This document shows positions 47,401-57,839 of a DNA stretch of 64,000 nt, piece by piece. The notes beneath the pieces are model-generated. The model made no database searches. It had not been told where the DNA came from and was given only the letters and a program-made list of their open reading frames with translations. Each line of letters starts with the position of its first letter. Positions within the stretch are counted from its first letter, which is position 1. Both the position numbers and the translations under genes were made by a program. Location: NCBI RefSeq assembly GCF_007565055.1, contig NC_044562.1, positions 53,082,250 to 53,146,249 on the forward strand, given 5' to 3'. This stretch comes from Rhinopithecus roxellana. Lineage: Eukaryota; Chordata; Mammalia; Primates; Cercopithecidae.

Positions 47401-49624
47401 AATATTGATATGTGAAGATTTGATCCTGCCATTGTGTTGTTAGCTGACTGTTATGCAGACTTGTTTATATAGTGCTTTATAGTGTCAATGGGCCATGTAG
47501 TTAAGTGTGTTTTTGTGGTGCCAGGTAATAATGGTCTTTCATTTCCATATTTAGCACTCCGTTAAGGCAGGTCCAGTGGTAAGAAATTCCCTTAGCATTT
47601 GCTTGTCTGAAAAGATTTTATTTCTTCTTCACTTATGAAGCTTAGTTTGGCTGATATGAAATTCTTGGTTGGAATTTCATTTCTAAAGATGCTAAATATA
47701 GGCCCCCAATCTCTTCTGGCTTATAATGTTTCTGTTGAAAAGTCTGCTGTTAGCCTGAGTAGGTTACCTTTGCATGTAATTTACCCCTTCTCTCTAACTG
47801 CTCTTAATATTTTTTTCTTTCACATTGACTTTGGAGAATCTGATGACTATGTGTCTTGGAAATGGTTTTCTTGCATAGTATCTCATAAGAGTTCTCTGAA
47901 TTTCCTGAATTTGCATATTGACATCTCTAGTGAAGTTAGGGAAATTTTCACACACAATATCCTCAAATATGTTTTCCAAGTTGCTTGCTCTCTCTCTCCA
48001 TCTCTTTCAGGAATGCAATGTATTGCAAGTTTGATCTCTACATCATCCCATATTTCTTTAAGGTTTCTTCTTCTTTAATTCTTTTTTCTTTATTTTTGTC
48101 TGCCTGCATTGATTTAAAGGAGCAGTCATTGAGATCTGAGATTCTTTCCTCAGCTTCACCTGTCCTGTTATTAATGCTTCCAATTGCATTATGAAACTCC
48201 TTTAGTAAATTTTTCATTTCCAGAAATTCAGTTTGTTTTTTTCTTAAAACGACTATGTTGTCTTTCAACATTCATTCTGCTGTTTTCTTTGGTTTGGGTT
48301 TCAACCTTCTCCTGTATCTCAATGAGCTTTCTTGCCATCCAGATTCTGAATTCTATGTCTGTCATTTCAGTCATTTCAATCTGGTTAAGAACTATTGCTG
48401 GGGAGCTAGTCTAGTCACTTGGAATATAAGAAGACACTCTGGCTTTTAGAGTTGCCATAGTTCTTGTGCTCATTCTTTCTCTTCCATGTGAGTTGATGTT
48501 CCTTTAGTCTTTGAAGTTGCTATCTTTTGGATTAGGCTTTTTGCTTTCACATTCTTTAATATCCCTTGAAGATTTGACTGTGGTATAAGTTGGGTTTAGT
48601 CAATTGGCTTCATTTCTAGATGCATTTAGGGGGCCAAGGCTCAACTCAGCACTCCTGAACCATGTGATCTAATGCTGGGGGGCTAGTAGTAGGATTGCAG
48701 CTTTGTTCTTTTGCTCCTTGAGGTTAACCACCTGCTGTGCTGGAGTGGCTGAAGTATTCCAAGTCCACTGGCAACAAACTTTCAATAGGGGCTGTCAGCA
48801 AAAGTGTGCCAGTAGGGCAGTGGTAAGTCCCCATGCACATGTGAACTGGCAGGACAGGAAGGGGTCCATGTACACATCAGCAAGGCACTAGGGGGCTGGA
48901 GGCAAGTGGAGAGTGTGTGCCGCTGGGGGAAGGCTGTAGGTAGAGGTATGCTTGCAGGGGTCTGTCTATAAAAGTGTTCTGACAAGCAGGCTGGATCTGC
49001 CAGTGAAAGAGCTATTGCAGTGACCACTAGTGAGCCCTTTGGCTAGGCAGCTGAGTCTGTGTTACAAGTGAGTAGGGACAGGTAGTGACCCTGGGAGAGG
49101 TTGAAAGATGGGGGTGGGTCACTCAGATCAGACTGGCCCCATCCCACGGACAAGGCAGTCCTGCCCTGTCTAGGCCGAGCAACTAACAAATGCTAAAGCC
49201 ATCAGGAGGAGTAGAGAGAGCCTTGGGGTATGGGCATTCATGGCTGTGCTCCACACAGGTTGGAGTTCTGTCTCTGCCAGCTGTCCAGGAAGTTCTCCCT
49301 GCCAGCTCAGATGTCCATGGGGGTCATGGCATTTCCCACAGCTAAGATCCCAGAGGTCCATAGCAAGAATGGTCCACTCTATGCCTATTTCACTTATCCC
49401 TTCACATTAGAGCCAGGAACAAGTCTTTGTGCTAGGCAATCCCATGCACGGTTCCCAAATTCCTCCTCTTTCAGCCCAGGGCTTGAATCTTCACTCTGTC
49501 GAGTCTCTATGCCTTCTTTCTAGAGACCTTTTCAGAATATGCCAGTCTACTTGATGGTCTGGTCTCTTTCATTTGGAGAAGCTCTTCCTGGCTACATCTA
49601 GTGGGACATCTTGGTTCCTCATCT
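44419..49624 (-). mobile_element. Old L1 LINE with 5' UTR, ORF1 and ORF2 remnants, internally deleted
   Basis: Read on the minus strand: a 5' UTR starts near 49624. ORF1 remnants follow: a frame at 48038-48271 in the coiled-coil/RRM region and one at 47794-47979 containing NIFEDIVCENFPNF, from the C-terminal region. ORF2 starts at 47432 (MAGSNLHISILTLNIN, endonuclease N-terminus). Reverse transcriptase remnants lie near 45800-46700, and a C-terminal domain frame at 45197-45493 includes KWAKDMNRYF. The 3' UTR ends at the poly-T at 44419-44426. Near 45710-45770 the reading jumps from the C-terminal region to the transferase core, suggesting an internal deletion of about 1 kb or more. Many stops make it inactive. 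From at least 46907 onward it belongs to the left arm of the inverted repeat. Confidence 0.9.
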
Positions 49625-49862
49625 TTCCTTTAAATTTAAAAAAAATTGACAAATAATAATTGTACATATTCATGGGGTCCATAGTGTTGTTTTGATACAT
49701 ATGTATAGTGATCAGATCAATTAGCATATCATCTCAAACATTATTTCTTTGTGTTGAAAACATTCAATATCCTCTTTCTATTAATTTGAAATATATTTTA
49801 TTATTACCTACATTCATCCTGCAGTGGCATAGAACACTAGAATTTGTTCCTTCTTGATACCT
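49625..49862 (-). mobile_element. L1 fragment (3' part), left side of the MaLR insertion
   Basis: 'aaaaaaaattgacaaataat', 'ttgtacatattcatgggg' and 'acatatgtatagtgatcag' are typical of older L1 3' UTRs on the minus strand. The element resumes at 52150 after the MaLR, so this is the left piece of a split element. It directly abuts the 5' end of the other L1. Confidence 0.78.
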
Positions 49863-52149
49863 TGATATGGTTTGGGTCTGTGTCCCCACTCAAATCTCAT
49901 CTTGAATTATAATCCCCACATGTAGAGACAGGGCAGTAACTGGATCATGGGGGCAGTTTCCCCCATTCTGTTCCTGTGATAGTGAGTTCTTACTAGATAT
50001 GATGATTTTAGAAGACAGTTTTCCCATTCTTGCTTGCTCTCTCTCACCTGCCACTATGTAAGATGTGCCTGCTTCCCCTTCCACCATGACTGTAAGTTTC
50101 CTGAGGCCTCCCAAGTCATGCAGAACTATGAGTCAATTAAATCCCTTTATTTTATAAATTACCGAGTCTTGGGTATTTTTTATAGTAGTGGAAAAATGAA
50201 ATAATACAGTAAATTGACACTGAGGTAGTGAGGCACTGCTACAGAGATACTCAAAAATGTGGAAGTGACTTTAGAACTGAGTAACAGGCAGAGGTTGGAA
50301 CAGTTTGGAGGACTCAGGAGAAGAAAGGAGGATGCGAGAAAGTTTGGAACTTGCTAGAGATTTGAATGGTTGTGACCAAAATGCTGATAGTAGTATAGAC
50401 AATGAAGTTCAAGTTGAGGTGGTCTCAGATGGAGATGAAGAACTTATCGGGTACTGGAGTAAATACGCTTATGTTAGGCTTTAGCAAATAGACTGGTGGC
50501 ATGTTGCCCCTGTTCAAGGTCTGTGGAACTCTGAACTTGAGAAAGATTATTTAGAATATCTGGCAGAAGAAATTTCTATCAAGATGTGTCCTGGATTATT
50601 CTAAAATCATTCAGTTTTATGTGTTCACAAAGAAATGGCTTGAAATTGGAAAGTACATTTCAAAGGGAAGCAAAATATGCAAGTTTGGAAAATTTGTAGC
50701 CTGACCAAATGGTAGAAAAGAAAAACCCATTTTCTGAGTAGAAATTCAAGTCCACTGCAGAAATTTGCATGAGTAAGAAGGAGTCAATTGTTAATCACCA
50801 AGAAAATGGGGAAAATGTCTCCAGGGCATGTCAGAGACCTTTCACTGCAGCCCCTCCCATTACAGACCTGGAGGCCTAGGAGGGAAAAATGGTTCCCTGG
50901 GCTGGACCCAGAGCCCCACTACTCTGTGCAGCCTCCAGACTCGGTGCCCTGCATCCTAGCCATGACTAAAAGGGGTCAATGTACAGCTCAGGCCATTGCT
51001 TCAGAGGGTTTCAAGCCCAAAGCCTTGGTGGCTTCCACATGGTGTAGGTCCTATGTGTGCACAGAAGTCAAAAATTGAGGGTTGGGAAACCCTGTCTAGA
51101 TTTCTAGGATGGCATGAACGGAAATGCCTGGATGTCCAGGCAGAAGTTTGCTGCAGGGTTGGACCCCTGATGGACAATCTCTACTAGGGCAGTGCAGAAG
51201 GGAAATGTGGCATTGGAGCCCCCATACAAAGTCCCCTCTGGGACACTGCATAGTTGAGCTGTGAGAAGAGGGCCACTGTCCTCCAGAATGGTAGATCCAC
51301 TGACAGCTTGCACTATGCTCCTGGAAAAGGTGCAGACACTCAATGCCAGCACATGAAAGTAACTGGGAAGGGGGCTATAGCCTGGAAATCTACAGAGGCA
51401 GAATTGCCCAAGACCATGGGTGCCCACCTCTTGCATCAGCATGACCTGGATGTGAGACTTGGAGTCAAAGAATATTATTTAAGAACTTTAAGATTTAATG
51501 ACTGTCCTATTGGATTTTGAACTTGCATGGGGCCTGTAGCCCCTCTGTTTTGGCCAATTTCTCCCATTTAGAACAGGAGCATTTACCTAATGCCTGTATC
51601 CCCATTGTACTTAGGAAGTAACTAGCTTGCTTTTGATTTTACAGGCTCATGGGTGGAAGGGACCTGCCTTGTATCAGATGAGGCTTTGGACTATGGACTT
51701 TTGAGTTAATGCTGAAATGAATTAAGACTTTGGGGGGAGTATTGAGAAGGCATGATTGGTTTTGAAATGTGAGAAAGACATGAGATTTGGGAGTGGCCGT
51801 GGCAGAATATGGTTTGGCTCTGTGTCCCACCCAAATCTTATCTTGAATTGTAATTCCTACTTATCAAGAGAGGGAGGTGACTGGATCACGAGGTTGGTTT
51901 CCTCCATGCTGTTCATGTGTTAGTCAGTTCTCACTAGATCTGATGGTTTTATAAGGCAGTTTTCCCTGCTCTTGCTTGTTGTCTCTTGCTTGCCAACATG
52001 TAAGATGTGGCTGCTTCCCCTTCCACCATGATTTTAAGTTTCCTGAGGCCTCCCCAGCCATATGGAACTGTGAGCCAATCAAACCTTTCCTTTATAAATT
52101 GCCCAGTCTCGGGTATTTCTTCATAGCAGTGTGAAAACAGACTAATACA
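49863..52149 (+). mobile_element. Complete MaLR retrotransposon (MST/THE1-like), LTR-internal-LTR
   Basis: Two directly repeated LTRs of about 345 bp enclose about 1.6 kb. The 5' LTR (49863-50209) opens TGATATGGTTTGGG and closes with '...ataatacag'. The internal region starts 'taaattgacactgagg' and ends in a purine-rich tract with 'cttt-GGGGGGAGT' near 51730. The 3' LTR (51804-52149) opens 'gaatatggtttggctctg'. Such size and termini are usual for MaLR elements, which lack most retroviral genes. The internal frames (for example 50788-51078) have no recognisable protein domain and many stops. The two LTRs differ at many positions, so the insertion is old. It splits an L1 (49625-49862 and 52150-53070). 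Confidence 0.88.
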
Positions 52150-53070
52150 CTCCTGTCTAGCTGTAATTTTATATCCTTTAACAAATCTTTCTATCCCTCC
52201 CTTCCCCTAACCCTTCCCAGTCTCTAGTATACTCTGTTCTACTTGGTACTTCTGTGAGATCAACTTTACTTTTTTAGTTTCCACATGAGTGAGAACATGT
52301 GGTGTTTAACTCCCTGTTCCTGCTTATTTCACTTAACATAATGTCCTACAGTTCCATCCATGTTGACTTGAATGACAAGATTCTTCTTTCTGTGGCTGAA
52401 TATTACTCCATTGTCTATATCTCATTTTCTTTATTCATTAATATGTTGCTGGAAACCTAGGTTGATTACATACCTTGGCTATTATAATAGCACTGCAGTA
52501 AACATGAAAGTGCAGATTATCTCTTTCATATAGTTATTTTTTCCACTAACTGAGCTTAAGAGTTCCCTTTTCTCTGCATCCTTTCCGGCATTCATTACTT
52601 TTTGTCTTTTTGATAAAAACCATCCTAACTGGGCTGAGATGATACTTCATTGTGGCTTTAATTTGCGATTCCCTGTTAATTAGTGATACTGAGCTTTTAT
52701 TTTCATATATTTCTTAGCCACTTGTATGCCTTCTGAGAAATGTCTGTTCAATTATCAATTATTTGTCCTTTTTAGTCAGATTTTTTTTTCTGTTGAAATG
52801 TTTGAGTTCTTTCATATTCTGGATATTAATCTCTTGTCACAAGAATAGTTTGCAAATATTTTCTCACATTCTGTAGGTTGTCTTTTCATGACGTTGATTG
52901 TTTCCTTTGCTTTTTAGTTGACATAATCCCATTTGTTTATTTTTGCTTTTGTTGTCTGCACCTTTTCACCTTATTTATAAAATGTTTTTCAAAACCAATT
53001 TCTGGAAGCATTTCCCTTATGTTTTCTTCCCATAGTTTTATCTTTTTGGGTCTTACATTTAGGTCTTTGC
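52150..53070 (-). mobile_element. L1 fragment (ORF2 3' region), right side of the MaLR insertion
   Basis: Minus-strand L1 wording: 'atttcacttaacataatg', 'tccatgttgacttgaatgac', 'gaatattactccattgtc', 'ggttgattacataccttgg' and 'tcttttcatgacgttgattg'. It continues the piece at 49625-49862 across the MaLR insertion. The L1 is 5'-truncated and dead. Confidence 0.82.
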
Positions 53071-53466
53071 TACTCTACTGAAGATATGGCATTCGTTTTG
53101 TTAACTAATGTTTGTACAGAACTGAAAGAATGAAATAGCCAAGGGATTTTTGCAGGGTCTGTGTAAGCAAAGGAAAAAAAAAAAAAAATAACAGTGGAAG
53201 CTAAAGGCAAGGAGAGCAACTTTGAGGATAAAAATGAAACAATTTAAAGTAGAATTTTATAAGGTTTCTGCTGGGCTTTATGCAACAGCAAACCTACCCT
53301 CCGTAAACAATATTTTTAGAAAAATATAAATTTCTCATATATTTCTCACTATATTATAAAATTGGATGTGTTCTAGAGAACCAACAAAGTGCTGAGTGTC
53401 TCAGTACAAGGCAAGTGTTGAGAATCTCTTGAACCATATTTGGGTTGTATTCACAAAACAGGGTAA
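53071..53466. other. Terminal non-transposon part of the left arm
   Basis: About 395 bases with an A15 run at about 53174-53188. No repeat family is recognised. It is duplicated in inverted orientation at 57443-57838. Confidence 0.6.
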
Positions 53467-53566
53467 NNNNNNNNNNNNNNNNNNNNNNNNNNNNNNNNNN
53501 NNNNNNNNNNNNNNNNNNNNNNNNNNNNNNNNNNNNNNNNNNNNNNNNNNNNNNNNNNNNNNNNNN
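53467..53566. other. Assembly gap of 100 N
   Basis: Exactly 100 N residues, a common convention for a gap of unknown length. It starts on the very base after the left arm of the inverted repeat and ends directly in a (GAAA)n tract. The protein frames that cross it are artefacts. Confidence 0.99.
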
Positions 53567-53664
53567 AAGAAAGAAAGAAGAAAAAGAAAGAAAGAAAGAA
53601 ATAAAGAAAGAAGAATAAAGAAAGAAGAAGAAAGGAAAGAAAAGAAGAAGAACGAAAGAAAGAA

Positions 53665-53761
<97 letters not shown>

Positions 53762-53763
53762 AA
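53567..53763. repeat. (GAAA)n tetranucleotide microsatellite, truncated by the gap
   Basis: About 195 bases of GAAA with GAA and ATAAA interruptions in the gap-proximal half and a pure GAAA array (about 53674-53762) in the distal half. Its left edge is unknown because of the gap. Long GAAA arrays often follow Alu tails, so an Alu may lie inside the gap. Confidence 0.97.
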
Positions 53764-55405
53764 TGGGTCAGATAGCTTGAGATCTTTCCTTCCATTCCTC
53801 TTTCCTTTAGTCTTTCTCTTTCCCTCCCTTCTTCTTCCCTTCTTCTTCTTTACTGTAAAAGATGAGTAACTGAGATGGTCCCTTTGGACTGTGTTAGCTT
53901 CTGTGATTCTTGTCAACTTGGTTAAGTGGAGGGTAGGTTTCAGGAGGTAGCCACTGGATTTCCTTTTAAATTGGTCCTGTGGGGGATTGAATGATTAATT
54001 TGATTAAAAAGATTTATGATCATAATTATACCTCAAACTTGTAATGCAGGTCACATTGATTTTTACCTGATTTAAAAAAAAATCAAAACGTCAGGAGTTA
54101 TTAGTAAAAATTTTGCATTTCCTGTTTTCTCAACTTCAAACCTGATCAAATATAAAATTTTCTTTAAAATAAATTGTTCCCAGATAATCAAATGTGAGTT
54201 TGGATGGTAATAACACAATAAAGAATGAGGAAAGAATGAAGAAGAGAAACAGGGGAGGGATAGTTGGTCAGCAGAGAAAAATAAGGTCCAGAGAGTCAAG
54301 TATTGGCACTTCCTATCCCTGTAGAAGGAATGCTGGCTCATGGACCTGTCAGACATCTTGGCAGGAATATCACAGTTCTCTGTCAAACTCCCTTAGCCAG
54401 ATGCCATCGAACAATCAAATCAAATAATTAACTCAGTTCATTTTCAAATTTCATGTTCATGAAGCAAACTTCTAATTATATTTTGGGTTCCCCACAGGAA
54501 AAGAATTCATTGAATAAGGAACATATTCTTTGGGAATCCTTGGTGTCAAAGGATGGCAACATCAGGTTGGCCTTTGAAAATGCTGATGTAAAAATTATTA
54601 AAGAGTACAATAAAAATTAATAGAAAAATACATTAGAAAATGTAAAAGTAAATGAAGACAATATAACTCTCAACTCAAACTAAAACAGATAATTGAAGAG
54701 TGATAGCTCTCTCATAAAGATAGAAAAAATAGCAAAATTTGTGTTTGGCTTTTAGTATTCATTTTTGGGGAGACTTACTATATGGGTCCTGGGATATAGC
54801 AATGAACAAGATACTCATGTTCTTTGCCCTTATGGAGAAAAATTATACTGGAGGAAAATTGATTATATTGTGACAGTTAGCTAACTAGTTTTAATTTTTA
54901 ATAACAGATGAAAACAAGAAATAAAAAGTGCAATTAAAGCATGGAGTGTAGTGTTGGCTCTACTGTGATTTGTCAGGGAAGGCTTCCTGGAGGAAATAAC
55001 ATGTGTCCTAGGATGTGAAGTCTGAAGGAAGATGAGAAATTCTACAATTTCTCATTGTAGAAATTGTAGAGGGCAGAGAAGGAGAGTTCTACATTGTATG
55101 AGTTAGGGTTCTTGTTTACAAACAATAAGAACCAAATGACTAACCAGTGGATCAAAATGAAATTATTGAAAGAGTATTAAACATGTCACAGAATCAATTG
55201 GGGGATTGTAAAACAAGACTAGACAATGAGAAAGGACTTAAAAATGTAAGACAATGGAAAACGCAATCCAGAAAGCATCAGGGTAATTGTTTACTTGGGA
55301 TGCTATCACTGGCCCTGTTTCCATTTGATATTTGTGATGAGCTGTAAGTTTTTACTGTCACTGTGTCCTTCCTTCACTTTCTCATGTTTCAAAGTCCTGA
55401 CAGGG
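53764..55405. other. Spacer, single-copy non-coding DNA
   Basis: No repeat family is recognised. It includes a CTTC-rich patch at 53785-53850 complementary in style to the GAAA tract, and a perfect 12-bp-arm hairpin at 55041-55070. No frame has recognisable content. Confidence 0.5.
55041..55070. repeat. Perfect 12-bp inverted repeat with 6-base loop
   Basis: TCTACAATTTCT (55041-55052) and its reverse complement AGAAATTGTAGA (55059-55070) enclose CATTGT. It is A/T-rich and not followed by a T-run, so it does not resemble a terminator. Confidence 0.93.
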
Positions 55406-55409
55406 GCAT

Positions 55410-55920
55410 ATGACTGGCAAGTATGGTATCCATTCTCTAAGATGGCTCCCACTGATGTTTGCTGCTTAGTATACATGCCCTTGTGTGGTCCCCTCTCTTG
55501 TGATATTAGGGTTCATTGCTGCGGCCAATAGAATACAGTAGAAGTGACGGTATGTGACTTCTCAGGCCAGATCATAAATAACATTGTCATTTCTGCCTTG
55601 CTCTCTCTTGGATAACTTCCTTAGAAGCCAGCTGCCCTGTGTGAGGACACTTAGGCATCCCTTTGGAGAGGTCTACAGAGTGAGGAACTGAGTCCTTCTG
55701 CCAGTCCTAGCAACAGCTTGTCAGCCATGTGAGTGAGCCATCTTGGAGTATATCCTCCAGCCCCAGACAAGCTTTCAGATAATGTCTTAATTGTAACTTA
55801 ATGAGAGACTGGACCAGAATGGCCCAGCTAAACTGCTCCTGAATTCTTACCCTACAGATGCTGTGTGAAATAATAAATGTTTATTTTTGTTTTAAGCTGT
55901 TAAGTTTTAGGGTAATTATT
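55410..55920 (+). repeat. Old LTR-like repeat (MaLR/MLT1-like)
   Basis: 'taagatggctcccactgatg', 'ctgcggccaatagaatac', 'gaagtgacggtatgtgac', 'gccatgtgagtgagccatc' and 'gaaataataaatgtttatt' are in the order of a common old mammalian LTR-like repeat that ends with a polyadenylation-type AATAAA. Its 3' end is interrupted by an Alu. Membership of MLT1 versus another old family is not certain. Confidence 0.5.
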
Positions 55921-55927
55921 TTCTGTT

Positions 55928-56204
55928 GTTTCTTTTTGAGACAGAGTCTCGCTTCATACATAACCAGGCTGGAGTGCAGTGGCGCGATCTCGGCCCACTG
56001 CAACCTCTGCCTTCTGTGTTCAAGCGATTCTCTTGCCTCAGCCTGCCTAGTAGCTGGGACTACAGGCACGCACCACCATGCCCAGCTTATTTTTGTACTT
56101 TTAGTAGAGATGGGGTTTCACCATGTTGGCCAGGATGGTCTTGATCCACCTGCCTACACCTCCCAACATGCTGGGATTACAGGCATAAGCCACAGTGCCC
56201 GGCC
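55928..56204 (-). mobile_element. Alu SINE (AluS-like) with internal deletion
   Basis: Minus-strand Alu from 'tttttgagacagagtctcg' to 'cacagtgcccggcc'. It lacks roughly 25 bases in the block near 56143 ('ggtcttgatccacctgcc'). The target-site duplication TAGGGTAATT is visible at 55908-55917 and 56205-56214. Confidence 0.92.
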
Positions 56205-56344
56205 TAGGGTAATTTTTTTATGTAGAAATGACTAGTACACGTGCCTGATTCTTATTTGCCAGAAAGAGAGAGGTTGATTTTTTTCTGCAGATGAGAAAAT
56301 AAACTCAGAGATTAGAAAATAATCTTTAATTTTTTTTCAAAATC

Positions 56345-56460
56345 ATTTAATGAACGCTTGCATGGCTCTGCTACCTATCAGACACTGTTGTAAAAACTTT
56401 ACAAATACTAACTTATTTAATCTTTATAGTAGCCCTGTGAGGTAGGCACTATTAGTATCT
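56345..56460 (+). repeat. MIR-type SINE, 5' part
   Basis: 'gctacctatcagacactgttg', 'ctttacaaatactaactta' and 'tagtagccctgtgaggtag' match the 5' and core parts of MIR. The element is cut at 'ctattagtatct' by an LTR and resumes at about 56940. Confidence 0.78.
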
Positions 56461-56846
56461 GTTATGGACTGAATTATGTGTGCCACAAATTCATATATTG
56501 ATGCCCTGATTCTCAATGTGACTATATTTGGAGATAGGGCCTTTAAAGAAGTAATTAAGCATAAATGAGGTCATAATTCTGGGGTCCTAATCCAGTATAA
56601 GCGATGTCCCTATAAGAAGAGGAAGAGGCATTAGGGATGTATGTCCACAGGAAAAAGACCATGTGAGGACACAGCAAGAATACCCTGTCTGCAAGCCATG
56701 GAGAGAGGCCTCAGCAGAAACCAAAACTGCCAGCAACTTAATCTTGGACTTCTATCCTCTATAACTGTGAGAAATAAATTCCTGTTGTTCAAGCCACCAA
56801 GTGTGTAGCATTTTGTTATGGCAGTCCCATCCAACTAATACTAGCT
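56461..56846 (+). mobile_element. MLT1-type solo LTR inserted in the MIR
   Basis: 'gttatggactgaattatgtg', 'aattcatatattgatgccc', 'gaccatgtgaggacacagc', 'aatcttggacttctatcc', 'tgtgagaaataaattcctg' and 'cattttgttatggcagtcc' give the full length of an MLT1-like LTR in order. It is about 385 bp and well within the usual size. There is no internal region, so it is a solo LTR. Confidence 0.8.
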
Positions 56847-56939
56847 AATGCCATAAGCATGCATGAGTCAGACTATTCAGATTGCTGCTTTATCTGCTAT
56901 CCATTACAGTAATTACCTCACCTTTGCCCTTGATGATGA

Positions 56940-57060
56940 GGCTGTGGGTAAAGAATCTCAGGCACAGACAAGTTAAGTAAGGTATCCAAGATTACACAGT
57001 TAGTAAGTGATAAGTTGGGATTTGAACTCTAAATGAACCTATCATGCTGTATCTCAACCA
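56940..57060 (+). repeat. MIR-type SINE, 3' part
   Basis: 'ggcacagacaagttaagtaag', 'ccaagattacacagttagtaa' and 'gttgggatttgaactct' complete the MIR begun at 56345. About 90 bases between the LTR and this piece are unassigned. Confidence 0.78.
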
Positions 57061-57442
57061 GGTAAGGAGATTTTAAAAGTATGCTTGCCTTAGGAACTTT
57101 ATACCCAGTACCTTTTTAAAACAGAAATTGTTGGTATAGCTTCTAAATGGGCTTCATAACAAGTTTAAAAAATTATTTTGGTTTTCACTGGAACAGATTA
57201 AATAATCCAGGTGAATTTCTTGGACTATTTGAAAATTTTTATTTTAGAAATGTTTGAATGCATGCCTGAGATATGCTGAGCTATAAATAATCTCTGTCAC
57301 TGTATTCTCATTTTTTGTTTGTTTTACCCCGTAAAGTGTCCAAAAGACAGAAGAAGCATCTGATGGGCTGAGCCTTGGTCAAACCCAATTTCTATCCATC
57401 ATATCCTTGAATAGAGAAGGGAAAAAGAACCAATGCTAGAAT
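57061..57442. other. Spacer, single-copy non-coding DNA up to the right-arm edge
   Basis: No repeat is recognised. Its last bases 'accaatgctagaatt' have no counterpart beside the left arm, because the gap lies there. Confidence 0.5.
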
Positions 57443-57839
57443 TTACCCTGTTGTGTGAATACAACCCAAATATGGTTCAAGAGATTCTCAACACTTGCCT
57501 TGTACTGAGACACTCAGCACTTTGTTGGTTCTCTAGAACACATCCAATTTTATAATATAGTGAGAAATATATGAGAAATTTATATTTTTCTAAAAATATT
57601 GTTTACGGAGGGTAGGTTTGCTGTTGCATAAAGCCCAGCAGAAACCTTATAAAATTCTACTTTAAATTGTTTCATTTTTATCCTCAAAGTTGCTCTCCTT
57701 GCCTTTAGCTTCCACTGTTATTTTTTTTTTTTTTTCCTTTGCTTACACAGACCCTGCAAAAATCCCTTGGCTATTTCATTCTTTCAGTTCTGTACAAACA
57801 TTAGTTAACAAAACGAATGCCATATCTTCAGTAGAGTAG

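Larger units (their letters stand above)
46907..53466 (+). repeat. Left arm of a large near-identical inverted repeat
   Basis: This segment is the reverse complement of 57443-64000. Corresponding bases sum to 110907-110912 throughout; for example 52878 pairs with 58031, 51254 with 59658, and 47229 with 63678. I found about a dozen differences in about 6.56 kb, so identity is about 99.8% by eye. The lower edge 46907 is set only by the end of the window, so the arm may extend further left. The upper edge coincides with the first base of the N gap. Confidence 0.97.

Noticed and set aside
47635..48078. 147-codon frame, present in both arms (also 62829-63272)
   Set aside because: Antisense to L1 ORF1 and the inter-ORF region. 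Its conservation between arms only reflects the duplication.
49863..52149. Possible recent or active endogenous retrovirus
   Set aside because: The LTRs differ at many sites, the internal region is only about 1.6 kb, and no gag, pol or env domain is visible. It is an old MaLR, not a coding provirus.
53567..53763. CRISPR-like or satellite array
   Set aside because: The repeats are 4-base GAAA units without spacers, in a primate genome; it is an ordinary microsatellite.
53396..53916. Long open frames on both strands across the gap and GAAA tract (up to 171 codons)
   Set aside because: They run through 100 N and a tetranucleotide repeat; the 'proteins' are K/E or S/F/L strings. They are artefacts.
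55041..55070. Rho-independent terminator-like hairpin
   Set aside because: No T-run follows, the stem is A/T-rich, and the genome is eukaryotic.
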